Assembly (NCBI GenBank): GCA_031257675.1
Contig: JAIROG010000034.1
Coordinates: forward strand, 1 to 64,000
Reading direction: 5' to 3'
DNA length: 64,000 bases
DNA from: Treponema sp.
Lineage (GTDB): Bacteria > Spirochaetota > Spirochaetia > Treponematales > Breznakiellaceae
The translations under genes and the position numbers were made by a program. Below, piece by piece: positions 38,532 to 47,576 of this stretch. Each line of letters opens with the position of its first letter. Within the stretch, counting starts at the first letter, position 1. Under the pieces are notes generated by a model that was not told the DNA's origin, ran no database searches, and saw nothing but the letters and a program-made list of their open reading frames with translations.

Positions 38532-39632
38532 TCAAACAAAACGCGCCTGTCTTGAGCCTTTTTCCACCCTGCCGATTTCCCAGGCGGGAAACCCGCTTTC
38601 TTCAAGGAAGGCTTTCGCCTGCGCCGCGTCTTTGGACGCTATTGCCAGCGCGAATCCAATGCCCATGTTAAACGTCTCGAACATGACCTTGCGGACTTCC
38701 CTGTCCGTATTGAGAATTTCCATGCCGGCGGCTTCAGCTTCGCCGCCAGTAAGACCGCCCGCTGCGCCGTCCGCCTCGCAACAACGCAAGCCGTATGCGA
38801 TGCGGTTGAAGAGCGGCGGAATGGACCAGCTTCCGGTTGAAATAACCGCGTCATAGTCCGCCTTGAACATACGCGGGATGTTTTCATAAAAACCGCCCCC
38901 TGTGATATGCGCCATGCCCCGAATGTCAATGCGTTCCATTAAACGCAGAACAGGTTTTACATATATGCGGGTCGGCTCAAGGAGGGCGCCGCCTATGGCC
39001 ATGCCGCCGAAGTCCTCGTCCAGATCCGGCAACGCCTTGCGGATGAGGCTGAAGCCGTTTGAGTGCGCACCGGAGGAGGCTATGCCAATGAGGGCGTCGC
39101 CTTCCCTGACCCCGCCGCCGTCAATGATGTTCTTGCGGTCGACAATGCCCACGCCGAAACCCGCAAGGTCGTATTTACCCTCATCGTAAAATCCGGGCAT
39201 TTCGGCGGTTTCCCCTCCTAACAGCGCGCAATCCGCCTCACGGCAGCCTATAGCGACGCCTTTCACCAGTTGGGCGGCGACATCGGCGTCAAGTTTCCCG
39301 CATGCAAGGTAATCCAAAAAGAACAGCGGCTTGGCGCCGTGGCACAAGATGTCGTTTACGCACATCGCCACACAGTCGATGCCGACCGTTCCATAGTTTT
39401 TCATTTTAAAGGCTATGTCCAGTTTGGTTCCAACGCCATCGGCGCCCGATGTCAGTACGGGGTCTTCCATGCCTTTTCCCGCATTGACAAATTCTTTGAG
39501 GGAAAACATGCCCGCAAAACTGCCAATGCCGTTCAACACGGCGGCGCTGGCTGTCGCTTTAGCCAACTCCCGGTATTTGCCGACGGCGCGATAGCCTTCC
39601 CTTATGTTTACGCCCGCTTCTCTGTAATTCAT
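38532..39632 (-). CDS. purM: Phosphoribosylformylglycinamidine cyclo-ligase PurM
   Basis: Makes AIR from FGAM, fifth step of purine synthesis. From the ATG at 39632 (MNYREAGVNIREG) it has 366 residues, a little long. Motifs: SGADGVGTKLDIAF, GIDCVAMCVNDIL, LLGGETAEMPGFY and AHITGGGFYENIPRMF. Between SWSIPPLFNRIA and FNMGIGFA there are about 41 residues; by memory other PurM proteins have about 13, so a Gly/Ala/Glu-rich insertion of some 28 residues is present. The -10 box is only six bases before the ATG. Confidence 0.95.
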   Translation of the reverse strand: MNYREAGVNIREGYRAVGKYRELAKATASAAVLNGIGSFAGMFSLKEFVNAGKGMEDPVLTSGADGVGTKLDIAFKMKNYGTVGIDCVAMCVNDILCHGAKPLFFLDYLACGKLDADVAAQLVKGVAIGCREADCALLGGETAEMPGFYDEGKYDLAGFGVGIVDRKNIIDGGGVREGDALIGIASSGAHSNGFSLIRKALPDLDEDFGGMAIGGALLEPTRIYVKPVLRLMERIDIRGMAHITGGGFYENIPRMFKADYDAVISTGSWSIPPLFNRIAYGLRCCEADGAAGGLTGGEAEAAGMEILNTDREVRKVMFETFNMGIGFALAIASKDAAQAKAFLEESGFPAWEIGRVEKGSRQARFV

Positions 39633-39638
39633 GGCAAG

Positions 39639-39667
39639 AGTATAGCAACAACGGGGAAATGTTACAA
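39639..39667 (-). promoter_or_regulatory. Promoter directly at the purM start
   Basis: On the minus strand TTGTAA (39662-39667), 17 bases, TATACT (39639-39644), then six bases to the purM ATG. The transcript should begin at or next to the start codon. Confidence 0.6.
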
Positions 39668-39721
39668 TAACACAAACCGGTTTGGAATTCTTTTGCGGCA
39701 TGCGATATATTATTTAGACCT

Positions 39722-40756
39722 ATGAAAGGGATTCGTATGAATAAAAAAATAATGTTGCTGCCGCTTGTCTGTTGTTTTGCAAGCGAGATGTTCGCGGATG
39801 ATTGGAACACGGCGTTGTTGGATACGGCGCGGAATGTGGACTATATGTCCGTTGTTGAAAAAGACGTTGTTTTTGAACTGAACAAGGCGAGGAGCGATCC
39901 GCAACGGTACGCCGAGGAGTATATCAAACCGAGGCTCGCGTATTTTTCAGGGAAAATATATGCGGCGCCGGGAAAACCCAGAGCCGCCACCAATGAAGGG
40001 GTGAACGCAGTATATGCGTGCGTCGGCGCGATGGCGAAACAACAGCCCGCGCCGCCCCTCGCGCCGGAGCGGGGCATGAGCATCGGCGCTCAGGATCATG
40101 TGAGGGATTTGACTGTCAACGCCGCCGGACACATGAGCGGCGACAAAAACGATCCCGCCAAGCGCATAAGCCGCTACGGACAGTGGACAAATACATGGGG
40201 CGAGAACATCGCCTATGGCGCAGCAACCGGACGTGATATTGTCATTGAATTGTTGATTGACGACGGCTCGCCAAACCGGGTGCATTATAACAACAATATG
40301 AACAAGGCGTTTGGCAAGATCGGCGTCGCTGTTGGTCCGCACAAGAGGTACGGAACCGTGTGCGTCATTGATTTTGCGGGCGGCTATACCACCGATGCGA
40401 CCTACGCCGCGCCGCCCGCGCTTGTCGCGCCGGTTGAGACATGGACGGTCGTCCTTGCCAATAAAAGCGGGTACACGTGGACTAAATTGTACATAGCCGG
40501 CAAGAGAGACTCAACATGGGGAAACGACGTGTTAGCGGGCGCGAAAATAAGACCTGACGGCAGAGCGACAGTCTCACTCCCAAAAGACGCCGCGTTGTAC
40601 GACATAAAAATCGTTGCGGATATGGGAAGAATCTACTATATGTTCAACCTTGATCGCAACAGACACCAGTTGACGCCGTCCTCTTTTGGAATACAGCATA
40701 TCTTTTTTGTGGAGAAATTTTCTCTGGACACAAAGGATGCGTCCGGAAGAAAGTGA
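39722..40756 (+). CDS. Secreted CAP/SCP-domain protein
   Basis: MKGIRMNKKIMLLPLVCCFA is a signal peptide cleaved after about MFA. Residues 40-230 form a CAP (SCP/PR-1) domain: VFELNKARSDPQRYAEEYI, MSIGAQDHVRDLTVNAAGHM, the signature WTNTWGENIAYG and a later KIGVAVGPHKRYGTVCVIDF. The C-terminal 100 residues are a beta-rich domain of unknown type beginning WTVVLANKSGYTWTKLYIAG. Bacterial CAP proteins are extracytoplasmic with varied or unknown roles. Two starts are possible: 39722, which lies ten bases after a TATATT box, and 39737, which has AAAGGG upstream. Divergent from purM. Confidence 0.85.
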   Translation: MKGIRMNKKIMLLPLVCCFASEMFADDWNTALLDTARNVDYMSVVEKDVVFELNKARSDPQRYAEEYIKPRLAYFSGKIYAAPGKPRAATNEGVNAVYACVGAMAKQQPAPPLAPERGMSIGAQDHVRDLTVNAAGHMSGDKNDPAKRISRYGQWTNTWGENIAYGAATGRDIVIELLIDDGSPNRVHYNNNMNKAFGKIGVAVGPHKRYGTVCVIDFAGGYTTDATYAAPPALVAPVETWTVVLANKSGYTWTKLYIAGKRDSTWGNDVLAGAKIRPDGRATVSLPKDAALYDIKIVADMGRIYYMFNLDRNRHQLTPSSFGIQHIFFVEKFSLDTKDASGRK

Positions 40757-40807
40757 GGCGGATCGCATCCGCCGGAGGCGAAGCCGCGCCGCGTAACTTT
40801 TTTACCC
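40757..40807 (+). terminator. Terminator-like hairpins after the CAP gene
   Basis: ggcggat (40757-40763) pairs with atccgcc (40767-40773) over CGC. A second short stem, ggc-gaa-gcc, follows, then GTAACTTTTTTAC with a run of six T. It lies immediately after the CAP gene stop. Confidence 0.55.
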
Positions 40808-40844
40808 TTGCCAATTACTCCTCTTCTATGATACTATACTATAT

Positions 40845-42176
40845 ATGAACACATTAACCTTTCCAAACGATTTCCTGTGGGGAACCGCAACAGCCAGTTA
40901 TCAAGTGGAAGGCGCCGCAGGCGAGGGCGGACGGAGTGAGAGCATCTGGGATACATTTTGCCGCGTACCGGGCGCGGTGTACGCCGGGGAAACCGGAAGC
41001 ATAGCCTGCGATCAATACCACCGTTATAAAGAAGACGTCGCCCTCATGGCAAAACTGGGCTTCAAAAGCTATCGTTTTTCCATTGCGTGGCCCCGTATTC
41101 TGCCGGGTGGCGTTGGAGAAACGAATGCGGAAGGGGTCGCCTATTATCGCAACCTCTGCGCCGAGCTTCACAAATACGGCATACAGGCGTGCGCCACATT
41201 GTACCACTGGGACCTGCCGCAAGTCCTTCAAGACAAGGGCGGCTGGGCAAAACGGTTTATTGTGGAGGCTTTTGTTGACTATGCGAAGGTTTGTTTTGCG
41301 GAATTGGGCGATTGCGTTGATCAGTGGATCACCATGAATGAGCCGCTCTGCGTTACATTTCTGGGGTATTTGGCGGGAGCGCATGCGCCCGGCGTCAAAG
41401 ACCCCGCCCAAGCGGCGGCGGCGGTTCATCATATACTGCTGGCGCACGGCGCGGCGGTCAAGGAGTACCGGAAAACAGGGCTTAAAGCGCCTATCGGCGT
41501 CACGCTGAACATCAATACGCCCCGTCCGGCGACTAAGAGCGAAGCGGACGTTGAGGCCGCCCGCAGGGCGCATGCGTTTGAAGCGGAAGTGTTTTTGTTC
41601 CCGCTTATTGGCAAAGGGTATCCTGAAATTGTCCTGCAAGCAGGCTGGGAATTTCCTGTCAAGCCAGGCGATTTAGAGGTGATGTCTGAAAAAATGGACT
41701 TTATCGGCTTGAACTATTACTTTGAGAATGCCGTCGCATGGAACGAAAGCGTCCCCGACAAGTATTCCACTGTCCCGTTCTGGCAGGAACGCTCGGACAT
41801 GGGCTGGCCCGTGGTTCCGTGGGGTCTGTACCGTCAGATCAAGTTGGTAAGCGAGGCGACGGGTGGAAATCTCCCCATTTATATTACGGAAAACGGCTAT
41901 GCGAACCCCGATTCGGTCGACGGCGACGGCAGGGTTCACGATGAAAAGCGCATAGAGTACCTCAAGAAGCATATAAGCGTTTGTTCAACGTTGATTAAAG
42001 AGGGGGTCAAGCTCAAAGGATATTTTGTCTGGTCGTTTCTTGACAATTTTGAATGGACGTGGGGATACTCAAAACGGTTCGGCATCGTCCATGTTGATTA
42101 TAAAACCCAAAAACGGACATTGAAAGACAGCGCCTACTTTTTTAGAGATGTCATGGCCGGTTTCGGAGAGTGGTAA
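40845..42176 (+). CDS. Beta-glucosidase, glycoside hydrolase family 1
   Basis: A 443-residue GH1 enzyme hydrolysing beta-linked glucosides such as cellobiose; no signal peptide, so cytoplasmic. The N-terminal FLWGTATASYQVEGAAGEGG is the family signature. The acid/base is E166 in TMNEPL and the nucleophile is E349 in YITENGYANPD. Sugar-contact residues in HWDLPQ and in FVWSFLDNFEWTWGYSKRFG are intact. TACTAT lies seven bases before the ATG (-35 TTGCCA, 18-base spacer), so the mRNA is probably leaderless. A PAP2-like gene starts one base after its stop. Confidence 0.96.
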   Translation: MNTLTFPNDFLWGTATASYQVEGAAGEGGRSESIWDTFCRVPGAVYAGETGSIACDQYHRYKEDVALMAKLGFKSYRFSIAWPRILPGGVGETNAEGVAYYRNLCAELHKYGIQACATLYHWDLPQVLQDKGGWAKRFIVEAFVDYAKVCFAELGDCVDQWITMNEPLCVTFLGYLAGAHAPGVKDPAQAAAAVHHILLAHGAAVKEYRKTGLKAPIGVTLNINTPRPATKSEADVEAARRAHAFEAEVFLFPLIGKGYPEIVLQAGWEFPVKPGDLEVMSEKMDFIGLNYYFENAVAWNESVPDKYSTVPFWQERSDMGWPVVPWGLYRQIKLVSEATGGNLPIYITENGYANPDSVDGDGRVHDEKRIEYLKKHISVCSTLIKEGVKLKGYFVWSFLDNFEWTWGYSKRFGIVHVDYKTQKRTLKDSAYFFRDVMAGFGEW

Positions 42177-42177
42177 A

Positions 42178-42657
42178 TTGTCAACCATAAACTCCGCGTC
42201 TGTAAAGGCGTTTTTTGAGAATTCGCTCTTTCTCGCGCCGATTACAAGCTGGTTCTTTGCGCAACTTATCAAGGCGGCGATCATGTTGTCCGGCAAGCGC
42301 AGAAAGACGGCGAAAGACGTGCTTGAAGCCCTTGCGTGGCGTACGGGCGGCATGCCTTCAAGCCATTCGGCGCTTGTCACCTCCATGGCGACCGCGGCGG
42401 TTTTCAAAGAAGGATTCGATTCAAACGTGTTTATCCTCTCGTTGTGGTTTGCCCTGATCGTCATACGGGACGCAATGGGAGTGCGGCGCGCTTCCGGGAT
42501 ACAGGCGCACGTCTTAAATCTTTTGGGAAAGAAGGTCTCCGAAAAAATGGGAATCGAATACCATCCGGTTAAAGAGATCCACGGACACACCCCGCGTCAG
42601 GTGATGGTCGGCGGGTTGCTGGGCATTTTCATTGCCATAGCGTATGTTTTTTTGTAG
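42178..42657 (+). CDS. DUF212/divergent PAP2-family membrane protein
   Basis: A 159-residue integral membrane protein. It has WFFAQLIKAAIMLSGKRRK, then WRTGGMPSSHSALVTSMATA and IVIRDAMGVRRASGIQAHVL. The end VKEIHGHTPRQVMVGGLLGI carries the second conserved His. These are the marks of the acid-phosphatase/vanadium-dependent haloperoxidase-related (DUF212) family; the substrate is unknown. I take the TTG at 42178 (STINSASVKAFFENSL) as the start, with GGAGAG upstream and one base after the GH1 stop; the longer frame from 42148 overlaps the GH1 gene. Confidence 0.88.
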   Translation: MSTINSASVKAFFENSLFLAPITSWFFAQLIKAAIMLSGKRRKTAKDVLEALAWRTGGMPSSHSALVTSMATAAVFKEGFDSNVFILSLWFALIVIRDAMGVRRASGIQAHVLNLLGKKVSEKMGIEYHPVKEIHGHTPRQVMVGGLLGIFIAIAYVFL

Positions 42658-42672
42658 GTTGTAGGATAGAAC

Positions 42673-44265
42673 ATGCCTTTGAAATCACGGATCATCCCCG
42701 CCGTCTTAATCGCGCTCTGTTCCTTGGGTTTTTCGGCTCTTCTTTTCAGGGAAGCGAGAAAAATCATGCCGCAGGAAGGAAACAATGGGTACGCGGCGCT
42801 GATGTTTGACGCATCGTACCCAGACAGGGAGATCGGAGAACGCATCGCGCAGACCAGCTTCGGCGGCGGCTGCATCTCGGAGTCAACGCAAACGGTTTTT
42901 TTGGATAACTTCGGCGAACTAGAGGCGATTCCCTTAGACGCATGGGAGGGGCGTTTAGAAAATTTTGATCCGAGGCATGATGGATACGCCGAAAAACTCA
43001 AGGCGTTTTTTATACGGGGCGACAAGCGGTTGTTTTTTGTCCCGCTTTCAGTTGAAGCGAACAAACTTGGCGCCGGGAACATACAAGCGGCCTTTGCGGA
43101 CGCGCTTGGCGACATTCCTTTTTCCGTTGAGTTTTTGGGCTATGACAGGCCCATCGCCTTTTACTTTCTGCTGTTCGCCGCCGCGTCGTTCATGGGGGCG
43201 CTGGCATCGGGACGCCCGCTGTCCACTCTTGCGCTTGCGCCGCTTTTCGCGGGTTTTGCGTTTGCCGGCTCCGCAGGACTGGCGCTCTCGGCGATTGCGT
43301 TAGCCATGACGAGCGTCATCACGAATCCGTTGCGGACGTTGTTCATGGCAAGGCGGTACGGAGACGCAAAGGAGACGGTTTGGGCGCGGTTGACCTATCT
43401 TTTTCATCCTGTTAAAAGCATAACGCTGAATATCAAGCCTACAGCGAACGGTTCTGCGCAAAGCCGCCGCTTGCGGGGTGTAAAACCGGTTGAAATTCTG
43501 CTTCCCGCAGTGTTGTTTCTTTTGCTTATGGGGCTGTATATATACACCGGCATACGCAACGGCGTGTCTTTTGTATTTGAAGGCGCTGTTTTTGGATGCA
43601 GTTGCATTGTTTTGACGCTCATCGTGTGGGCGGAATCGAACAGGGGCGGCTCGCAAGATCACATCAGGTTCACGCCGGTGCCTATCATCGGAAGCGTCGC
43701 AAAGGCGCCGCTGTTTACCCGCGCCGTCATTCCTTTTACCCTTGCGGCTTTTCTGGCTTTGGCATTGCCCGATACATTGGGGCTGACTCAATACCGCGAG
43801 CCTTCCGGTTATCTGAAAAACCACTTGATTCAGGCGAGCGATTACAAAGCGCATCTCGCCTTTCAAACGTCGTTTTCGTTTACCCCGCTTGGAGAAAATC
43901 GGGGAGTGGAAGCTGACGATGGGTATCTACAGTATCAGCTTGGGGATGACGGACTCATAGCGGGAGCAAAAGACGCCGCCAGCTACGTCGCCGCTGGCGG
44001 TCAAGAAAAAAAAGCTGGATATTTCGGCCAATTTCCACAATTTCCATTGGAAGACCTTATGGATTTTTTGAGCGAATCAGGTCATAATGAAAAAAATAGT
44101 ATTGTAGGGACCGGTATTGACACACGGGACATGCTTCCCATAGCCTTGCTCGTCGCGCCGTGTATTCTTGCGTTGTTTAATATCGGACAAAAAAGAGGCA
44201 GGAAAAAGAATATGCTAGTATATAGTGAGAAATGGAATTTGTTCCGTAAACGGATAGCGGCATGA
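42673..44265 (+). CDS. Large membrane protein of unknown function upstream of rnfC
   Basis: A 530-residue protein. An N-terminal membrane anchor (SRIIPAVLIALCSLGFSALL) is followed by an extracytoplasmic region to about 150. A cluster of membrane helices lies at about 160-220 (FYFLLFAAASFMGALASG, LALAPLFAGFAFAGSAGLAL), further helices at about 275-325 and 355-375, then a soluble stretch. A final helix (LPIALLVAPCILALFNIG) precedes a Lys/Arg-rich tail. I recognise no family. Its stop overlaps the ATG of rnfC by four bases, so it is translationally coupled to the Rnf-like operon and may be an extra subunit or assembly factor. Confidence 0.75.
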   Translation: MPLKSRIIPAVLIALCSLGFSALLFREARKIMPQEGNNGYAALMFDASYPDREIGERIAQTSFGGGCISESTQTVFLDNFGELEAIPLDAWEGRLENFDPRHDGYAEKLKAFFIRGDKRLFFVPLSVEANKLGAGNIQAAFADALGDIPFSVEFLGYDRPIAFYFLLFAAASFMGALASGRPLSTLALAPLFAGFAFAGSAGLALSAIALAMTSVITNPLRTLFMARRYGDAKETVWARLTYLFHPVKSITLNIKPTANGSAQSRRLRGVKPVEILLPAVLFLLLMGLYIYTGIRNGVSFVFEGAVFGCSCIVLTLIVWAESNRGGSQDHIRFTPVPIIGSVAKAPLFTRAVIPFTLAAFLALALPDTLGLTQYREPSGYLKNHLIQASDYKAHLAFQTSFSFTPLGENRGVEADDGYLQYQLGDDGLIAGAKDAASYVAAGGQEKKAGYFGQFPQFPLEDLMDFLSESGHNEKNSIVGTGIDTRDMLPIALLVAPCILALFNIGQKRGRKKNMLVYSEKWNLFRKRIAA

Positions 44266-45578
44266 GAAGAATGTATTCATTTCCTCGCGGAGGTTTTGTT
44301 TTTGAAGACCCCTATGCGCCGTGCAACGCATCAATAGAGACCGCGTTCTTGCCGGCATTCGCGGTGATACCCTTGATTCAGCATACGGGAAACAAGGCGT
44401 ACCCCGTTGTGTTCATTGGGGAATACGTCAAAGAAGGCATGTTGATAGGACGCGGGCAGGGACCGGGATCCGCAAACATTCACGCGACGGTGCCGGGAAA
44501 AGTTGTGCGTATGGCTTCATGGAAAACCATAGATGGCGTCGCCAACGACGCTCTTGTCATACGCATGGAGGGAAGTTTCGAGCGGCTGGGGAAGAGGGAA
44601 GTCGTATACCCGTGGAACGATCTCCCGCCGCTTGAATTGCAACGGCTCATAGCGGAATACGGCATCGTTGAATTGGATGCGGGAGGGAAGCCGATAGTCG
44701 ACATCTTGAACGCTCTCAACGTGAAGAAAGAAGTGATCACGCTGGTGATCCGGTGCGTGTTTGACGATCCGTGGTTTGTCGCAGACAGGACAATCTGCAA
44801 TGAGCGGATCAAGGAGGTCGTCGAAGGCGGCTTCATCATCGCAAAGGCGTGTGAAGCGAAACGCATCGTATACGCCGTTTCATATACGGAAAAGCAGCTT
44901 ATAGACAACATACAGAAAACAGTAAAAACCCTGCAAAATTTGCACTCGATCCAAACTCCCCTGTCGGTGGTCCTAGTGGGGAACAGATACCCGCAACACA
45001 ACCAACGGGAACTTGAGCTGGTGCTGAGGGAGTATGAAAAAAAAGAAACCGCCTTGTTGGGCCGCCTTTTTATGATAAGCCCTTCTACATTATCAGCGAT
45101 ACACGATGCGGTGAAACTCCACAAACCCATACTGGACAGATACATCGCCATAGGCGGTTCCGCAGTGAAGGCGCCCAAGGTGTTCAAAGCGCGGATAGGG
45201 ACGCGGTTGCGCGATCTTTTTGAGCAGTGCGGCGGACTCACAGCCCCTCCCGCACGGATAGTGATAGGGTCGCCTTTAGCCGGACGCGCCGCGCTTGATC
45301 TTGACGAACCGGTGACGAAAACAAGTTACGCGGCGTTGGCTCTTTTGGAAAAGGATGTCGGCGGCACGATTTCGAGAAGTTGCATTGACTGCGGAGAGTG
45401 CCGCGCGGTCTGCCCCACAGGGCTTGATCCTGAGCTGTTGTACAAACAGATCGTCAGCGGCGCCAAGCGTCCGCTTGCGTTAGAGTGCCACGGGTGCGGG
45501 TGTTGCGAAGCGGTTTGCCCCTCACGGTTGCCTGTCAGTACGACCATCTATACAGCCGTCAAGGAGGCGCGTATATGA
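44262..45578 (+). CDS. rnfC: RnfC-like subunit with two intact [4Fe-4S] motifs
   Basis: RnfC is the peripheral electron-input subunit of the Rnf complex. The C-terminal ferredoxin part is intact: C374, C377, C380, C384 in SCIDCGECRAVCP and C409, C412, C415, C419 in ECHGCGCCEAVCP. The N-terminal region (FPRGGFVFEDPYAPCNASIE and a later VPGKVVRM biotinyl-like fold) fits RnfC. However, where canonical RnfC has the Gly-rich G-x-x-G-x-G-G-A NADH/FMN loop, this protein reads GIVELDAGGKPIVDILN, so NADH binding is doubtful. The 438-residue length is normal. It overlaps both neighbours by four bases. Confidence 0.85.
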   Translation: MRRMYSFPRGGFVFEDPYAPCNASIETAFLPAFAVIPLIQHTGNKAYPVVFIGEYVKEGMLIGRGQGPGSANIHATVPGKVVRMASWKTIDGVANDALVIRMEGSFERLGKREVVYPWNDLPPLELQRLIAEYGIVELDAGGKPIVDILNALNVKKEVITLVIRCVFDDPWFVADRTICNERIKEVVEGGFIIAKACEAKRIVYAVSYTEKQLIDNIQKTVKTLQNLHSIQTPLSVVLVGNRYPQHNQRELELVLREYEKKETALLGRLFMISPSTLSAIHDAVKLHKPILDRYIAIGGSAVKAPKVFKARIGTRLRDLFEQCGGLTAPPARIVIGSPLAGRAALDLDEPVTKTSYAALALLEKDVGGTISRSCIDCGECRAVCPTGLDPELLYKQIVSGAKRPLALECHGCGCCEAVCPSRLPVSTTIYTAVKEARI

Positions 45579-46537
45579 GACCTCAGGTGAATCTTTCCCG
45601 TCCTACCGCGAGCAGGATGTGGCTGGTAAGCTTGGCCGCCCTTATGGCGATCATGCAGTCTTCCCTCACGGACGCTTTTCTGTCTCTTGTTATAGCGGTA
45701 ACGGCGGTGATTGCGGCGTTTTTCTGTGAGTTCATCATCTATTTCAGAACCGAAAAGTCCGCGATGATCAAGGATGGGAGCGCCATTACATCAGCTCTGG
45801 TTCTCACGCTGATGTTGCCGAACCACATCAGCCCCATATATGCGGCGATAGGCGTAGTTTTCGCCATGATCGTTGTGAAGTACAGTTTCGGCGGGCTTGG
45901 CTCCAACTGGCTGAACCCCGCGATAGGCGGCTGGCTTTTTGTTCGTTTTACATGGAACTCCATGTATGAACAGGCTTTGGCAAGCGCGGCGTCTGCGGGA
46001 AACGGGGCCTTTGACGGCGTTGTCAGCGATTTTCTGAACAAGACCGTGTTTTCGGCTTTAGGCGCGAAACTGCCCGATGGCTATATAACGCTTTTCAACG
46101 CAGCCGGCGCAAGCGTCATTGCGGACAGGGGGGTATTGGCGCTCCTTGTGGGGTCTATCCTCCTCCTGTCGTCTCGGGTGAGCCGCGTGTGGACGCCCGC
46201 CGTCTACCTTGGGGGATACGGGCTTCTGATACGGCTTTTCGGCGCATTGCCCGATGGCGGCGGTTTCGGCGACGGCGACATGTTAAGCGGATTTCTGACG
46301 GGCGGAACATTAGTAGCGGCGTTCTTTTTGGCGCCGGAACCGGTTACCGGACCAAAATCAACGCAAGGAGCGTTAATTGTCGCTCTTGTAATGGCAACGT
46401 TCACCTTTATTTTCAGATATTTAGGCGGGGAACTGTATGGCGCATTCTTTGCGGCGGCTCTGTTGAACGCGCTGGTTCCCATTGTCCGGAGCGTTGAGAG
46501 CCGGTTTCTATATGCAAGGCGGAGGATCGTACTGTGA
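45575..46537 (+). CDS. rnfD: RnfD-like membrane subunit, flavin motif not found
   Basis: A 320-residue polytopic membrane protein with the RnfD/NqrB pattern: an early FRTEKSAMIKDGSAITSALV segment, NPAIGGWLFVRFTW, and late SGFLTGGTLVAAFFLAPEPV which matches the canonical G-G-T-x-x-x-A-F-F-I-A-T-D-P-V. The loop that should hold the flavinylated S-G-A-T motif reads AFDGVVSDFLNKTVFSALGA and has no SGAT. ATG at 45575 overlaps the rnfC stop (ATGA). It is the expected second gene of an rnf operon. Confidence 0.82.
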   Translation: MRPQVNLSRPTASRMWLVSLAALMAIMQSSLTDAFLSLVIAVTAVIAAFFCEFIIYFRTEKSAMIKDGSAITSALVLTLMLPNHISPIYAAIGVVFAMIVVKYSFGGLGSNWLNPAIGGWLFVRFTWNSMYEQALASAASAGNGAFDGVVSDFLNKTVFSALGAKLPDGYITLFNAAGASVIADRGVLALLVGSILLLSSRVSRVWTPAVYLGGYGLLIRLFGALPDGGGFGDGDMLSGFLTGGTLVAAFFLAPEPVTGPKSTQGALIVALVMATFTFIFRYLGGELYGAFFAAALLNALVPIVRSVESRFLYARRRIVL

Positions 46538-46953
46538 AAAATACCGGCATCGCGCTTGCTTGGATAGCCGGGATACTCCTTTTCGGCTGGCTTTTGTTTT
46601 TTTTAACCCGCTCTCTCCAAGTCAATGTGTTTATACAGGCGGTGAATAAAACGCTCGCGCAGGCGGAAGATGCGAGGCATGTGGAAAAAGAGATCCTCGG
46701 CAAAACATCGTTGGGAAATTGGCGCCGGTTTGTAGGCGCAACTGGTGAAGTGGAAGGCAATGCCCTCCTTTTCTCTATGTTTGACAATGGCATCTTGATT
46801 CTATGCATAGCGTTTGTCCCGGCTACAGGCGAGAACGCCGGCAAAGTTGAGATTCTTCCGCTGAACAATCATGCACGGGCGGTCTTTCCGTATATTCACC
46901 AGGGGGAGATTGACATTTATCGCAGGCGTATCGAAAAGGAGCTACTGCCATGA
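46534..46953 (+). CDS. Short RnfG-position protein lacking the FMN-attachment motif
   Basis: It starts at GTG 46534 within the rnfD stop. The 139-residue protein has an N-terminal membrane helix (GIALAWIAGILLFGWLLFFL) and a periplasmic domain. Position between rnfD and rnfE and single-anchor topology match RnfG/NqrC, but it is about 60 residues shorter than usual and lacks the S-G-A-T-x-(S/T) flavinylation motif; the nearest string is FVGATGEVEG. It may be a diverged RnfG or an unrelated replacement. Overlaps the next gene by four bases. Confidence 0.65.
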   Translation: MKNTGIALAWIAGILLFGWLLFFLTRSLQVNVFIQAVNKTLAQAEDARHVEKEILGKTSLGNWRRFVGATGEVEGNALLFSMFDNGILILCIAFVPATGENAGKVEILPLNNHARAVFPYIHQGEIDIYRRRIEKELLP

Positions 46954-47576
46954 CAAAGAATGCGTTTCAGATTTTCTTTAATGCGCGCAACCCCCTTTTT
47001 ACGCTGACATGCATAGGACTGACGCTTTTCTCTTCAAGCCGGTTGTCGTTTGCCATTGTGGTTGCCGTAGCCATTGCGTGGGTGTATGTCTTGACCGCGC
47101 TGGCCGTTCTTGTGGCAAAACCGATATTGCCGGGTAAAGGGCGGAGCATCGTCGTGGTGTTTCTGTCCAGTCTCGTCGCGGTTTTGTTCCTTTTTATTCT
47201 CTGGTTTATAAGTCCTCTGTTGACAATAGAGCTTTTATACGTTACATTGCTGGTTCCGGTCTCTTTTATTGGAGCGTTTCCTCTGGAGAAACTGGATTCG
47301 CTTAACGCATCCGAAACGGTGGTCGAGGCGTTTAGCCATGCATGCGTAACAGGAGGCATTATTATCGCGCTTTCCCTTGTCAGGGAGCCATTAGGTTTTA
47401 TGACGCTTTCATTTCCGGGCGGCGTAGAGGGTTTTATCGAATTGTTTAATGTTTCCAGCGCCACCGGCTTCTTTCCGCTGCGGATATTAGCGGTGGCTTC
47501 CGGCGCGCTTCTCCTGTTAGGATACATAACGGCGTTGTTTTACACGATTATAAAACGCTTAAGGAGGACGGTATAA
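46950..47576 (+). CDS. rnfE: RnfE-like membrane subunit
   Basis: A 208-residue, six-helix membrane protein. The start FFNARNPLFTLTCIGLTLFS aligns with RnfE/NqrD (N-P-x-x-x-x-x-L-G-L-C-P). SHACVTGGIIIALSLVREPL matches the later G-x-x-x-x-x-x-x-G-x-(I/L)-R-E segment. The second membrane cysteine (canonical T-N-C) is replaced by LLVPVSFIGAFPLEKL, so the [2Fe-2S] cluster shared with RnfA looks unlikely. ATG at 46950 overlaps the previous stop; its TAA overlaps the next ATG by one base. Confidence 0.78.
   Translation: MTKNAFQIFFNARNPLFTLTCIGLTLFSSSRLSFAIVVAVAIAWVYVLTALAVLVAKPILPGKGRSIVVVFLSSLVAVLFLFILWFISPLLTIELLYVTLLVPVSFIGAFPLEKLDSLNASETVVEAFSHACVTGGIIIALSLVREPLGFMTLSFPGGVEGFIELFNVSSATGFFPLRILAVASGALLLLGYITALFYTIIKRLRRTV

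Noticed and set aside
44480-45241. 253-codon minus-strand frame
   Set aside because: Antisense to rnfC, Ser/Arg-rich, no domain.
46204-47527. Minus-strand frames opposite rnfD-rnfE
   Set aside because: Shadows of membrane-protein genes; the plus-strand genes overlap by 1-4 bases in a clear operon.
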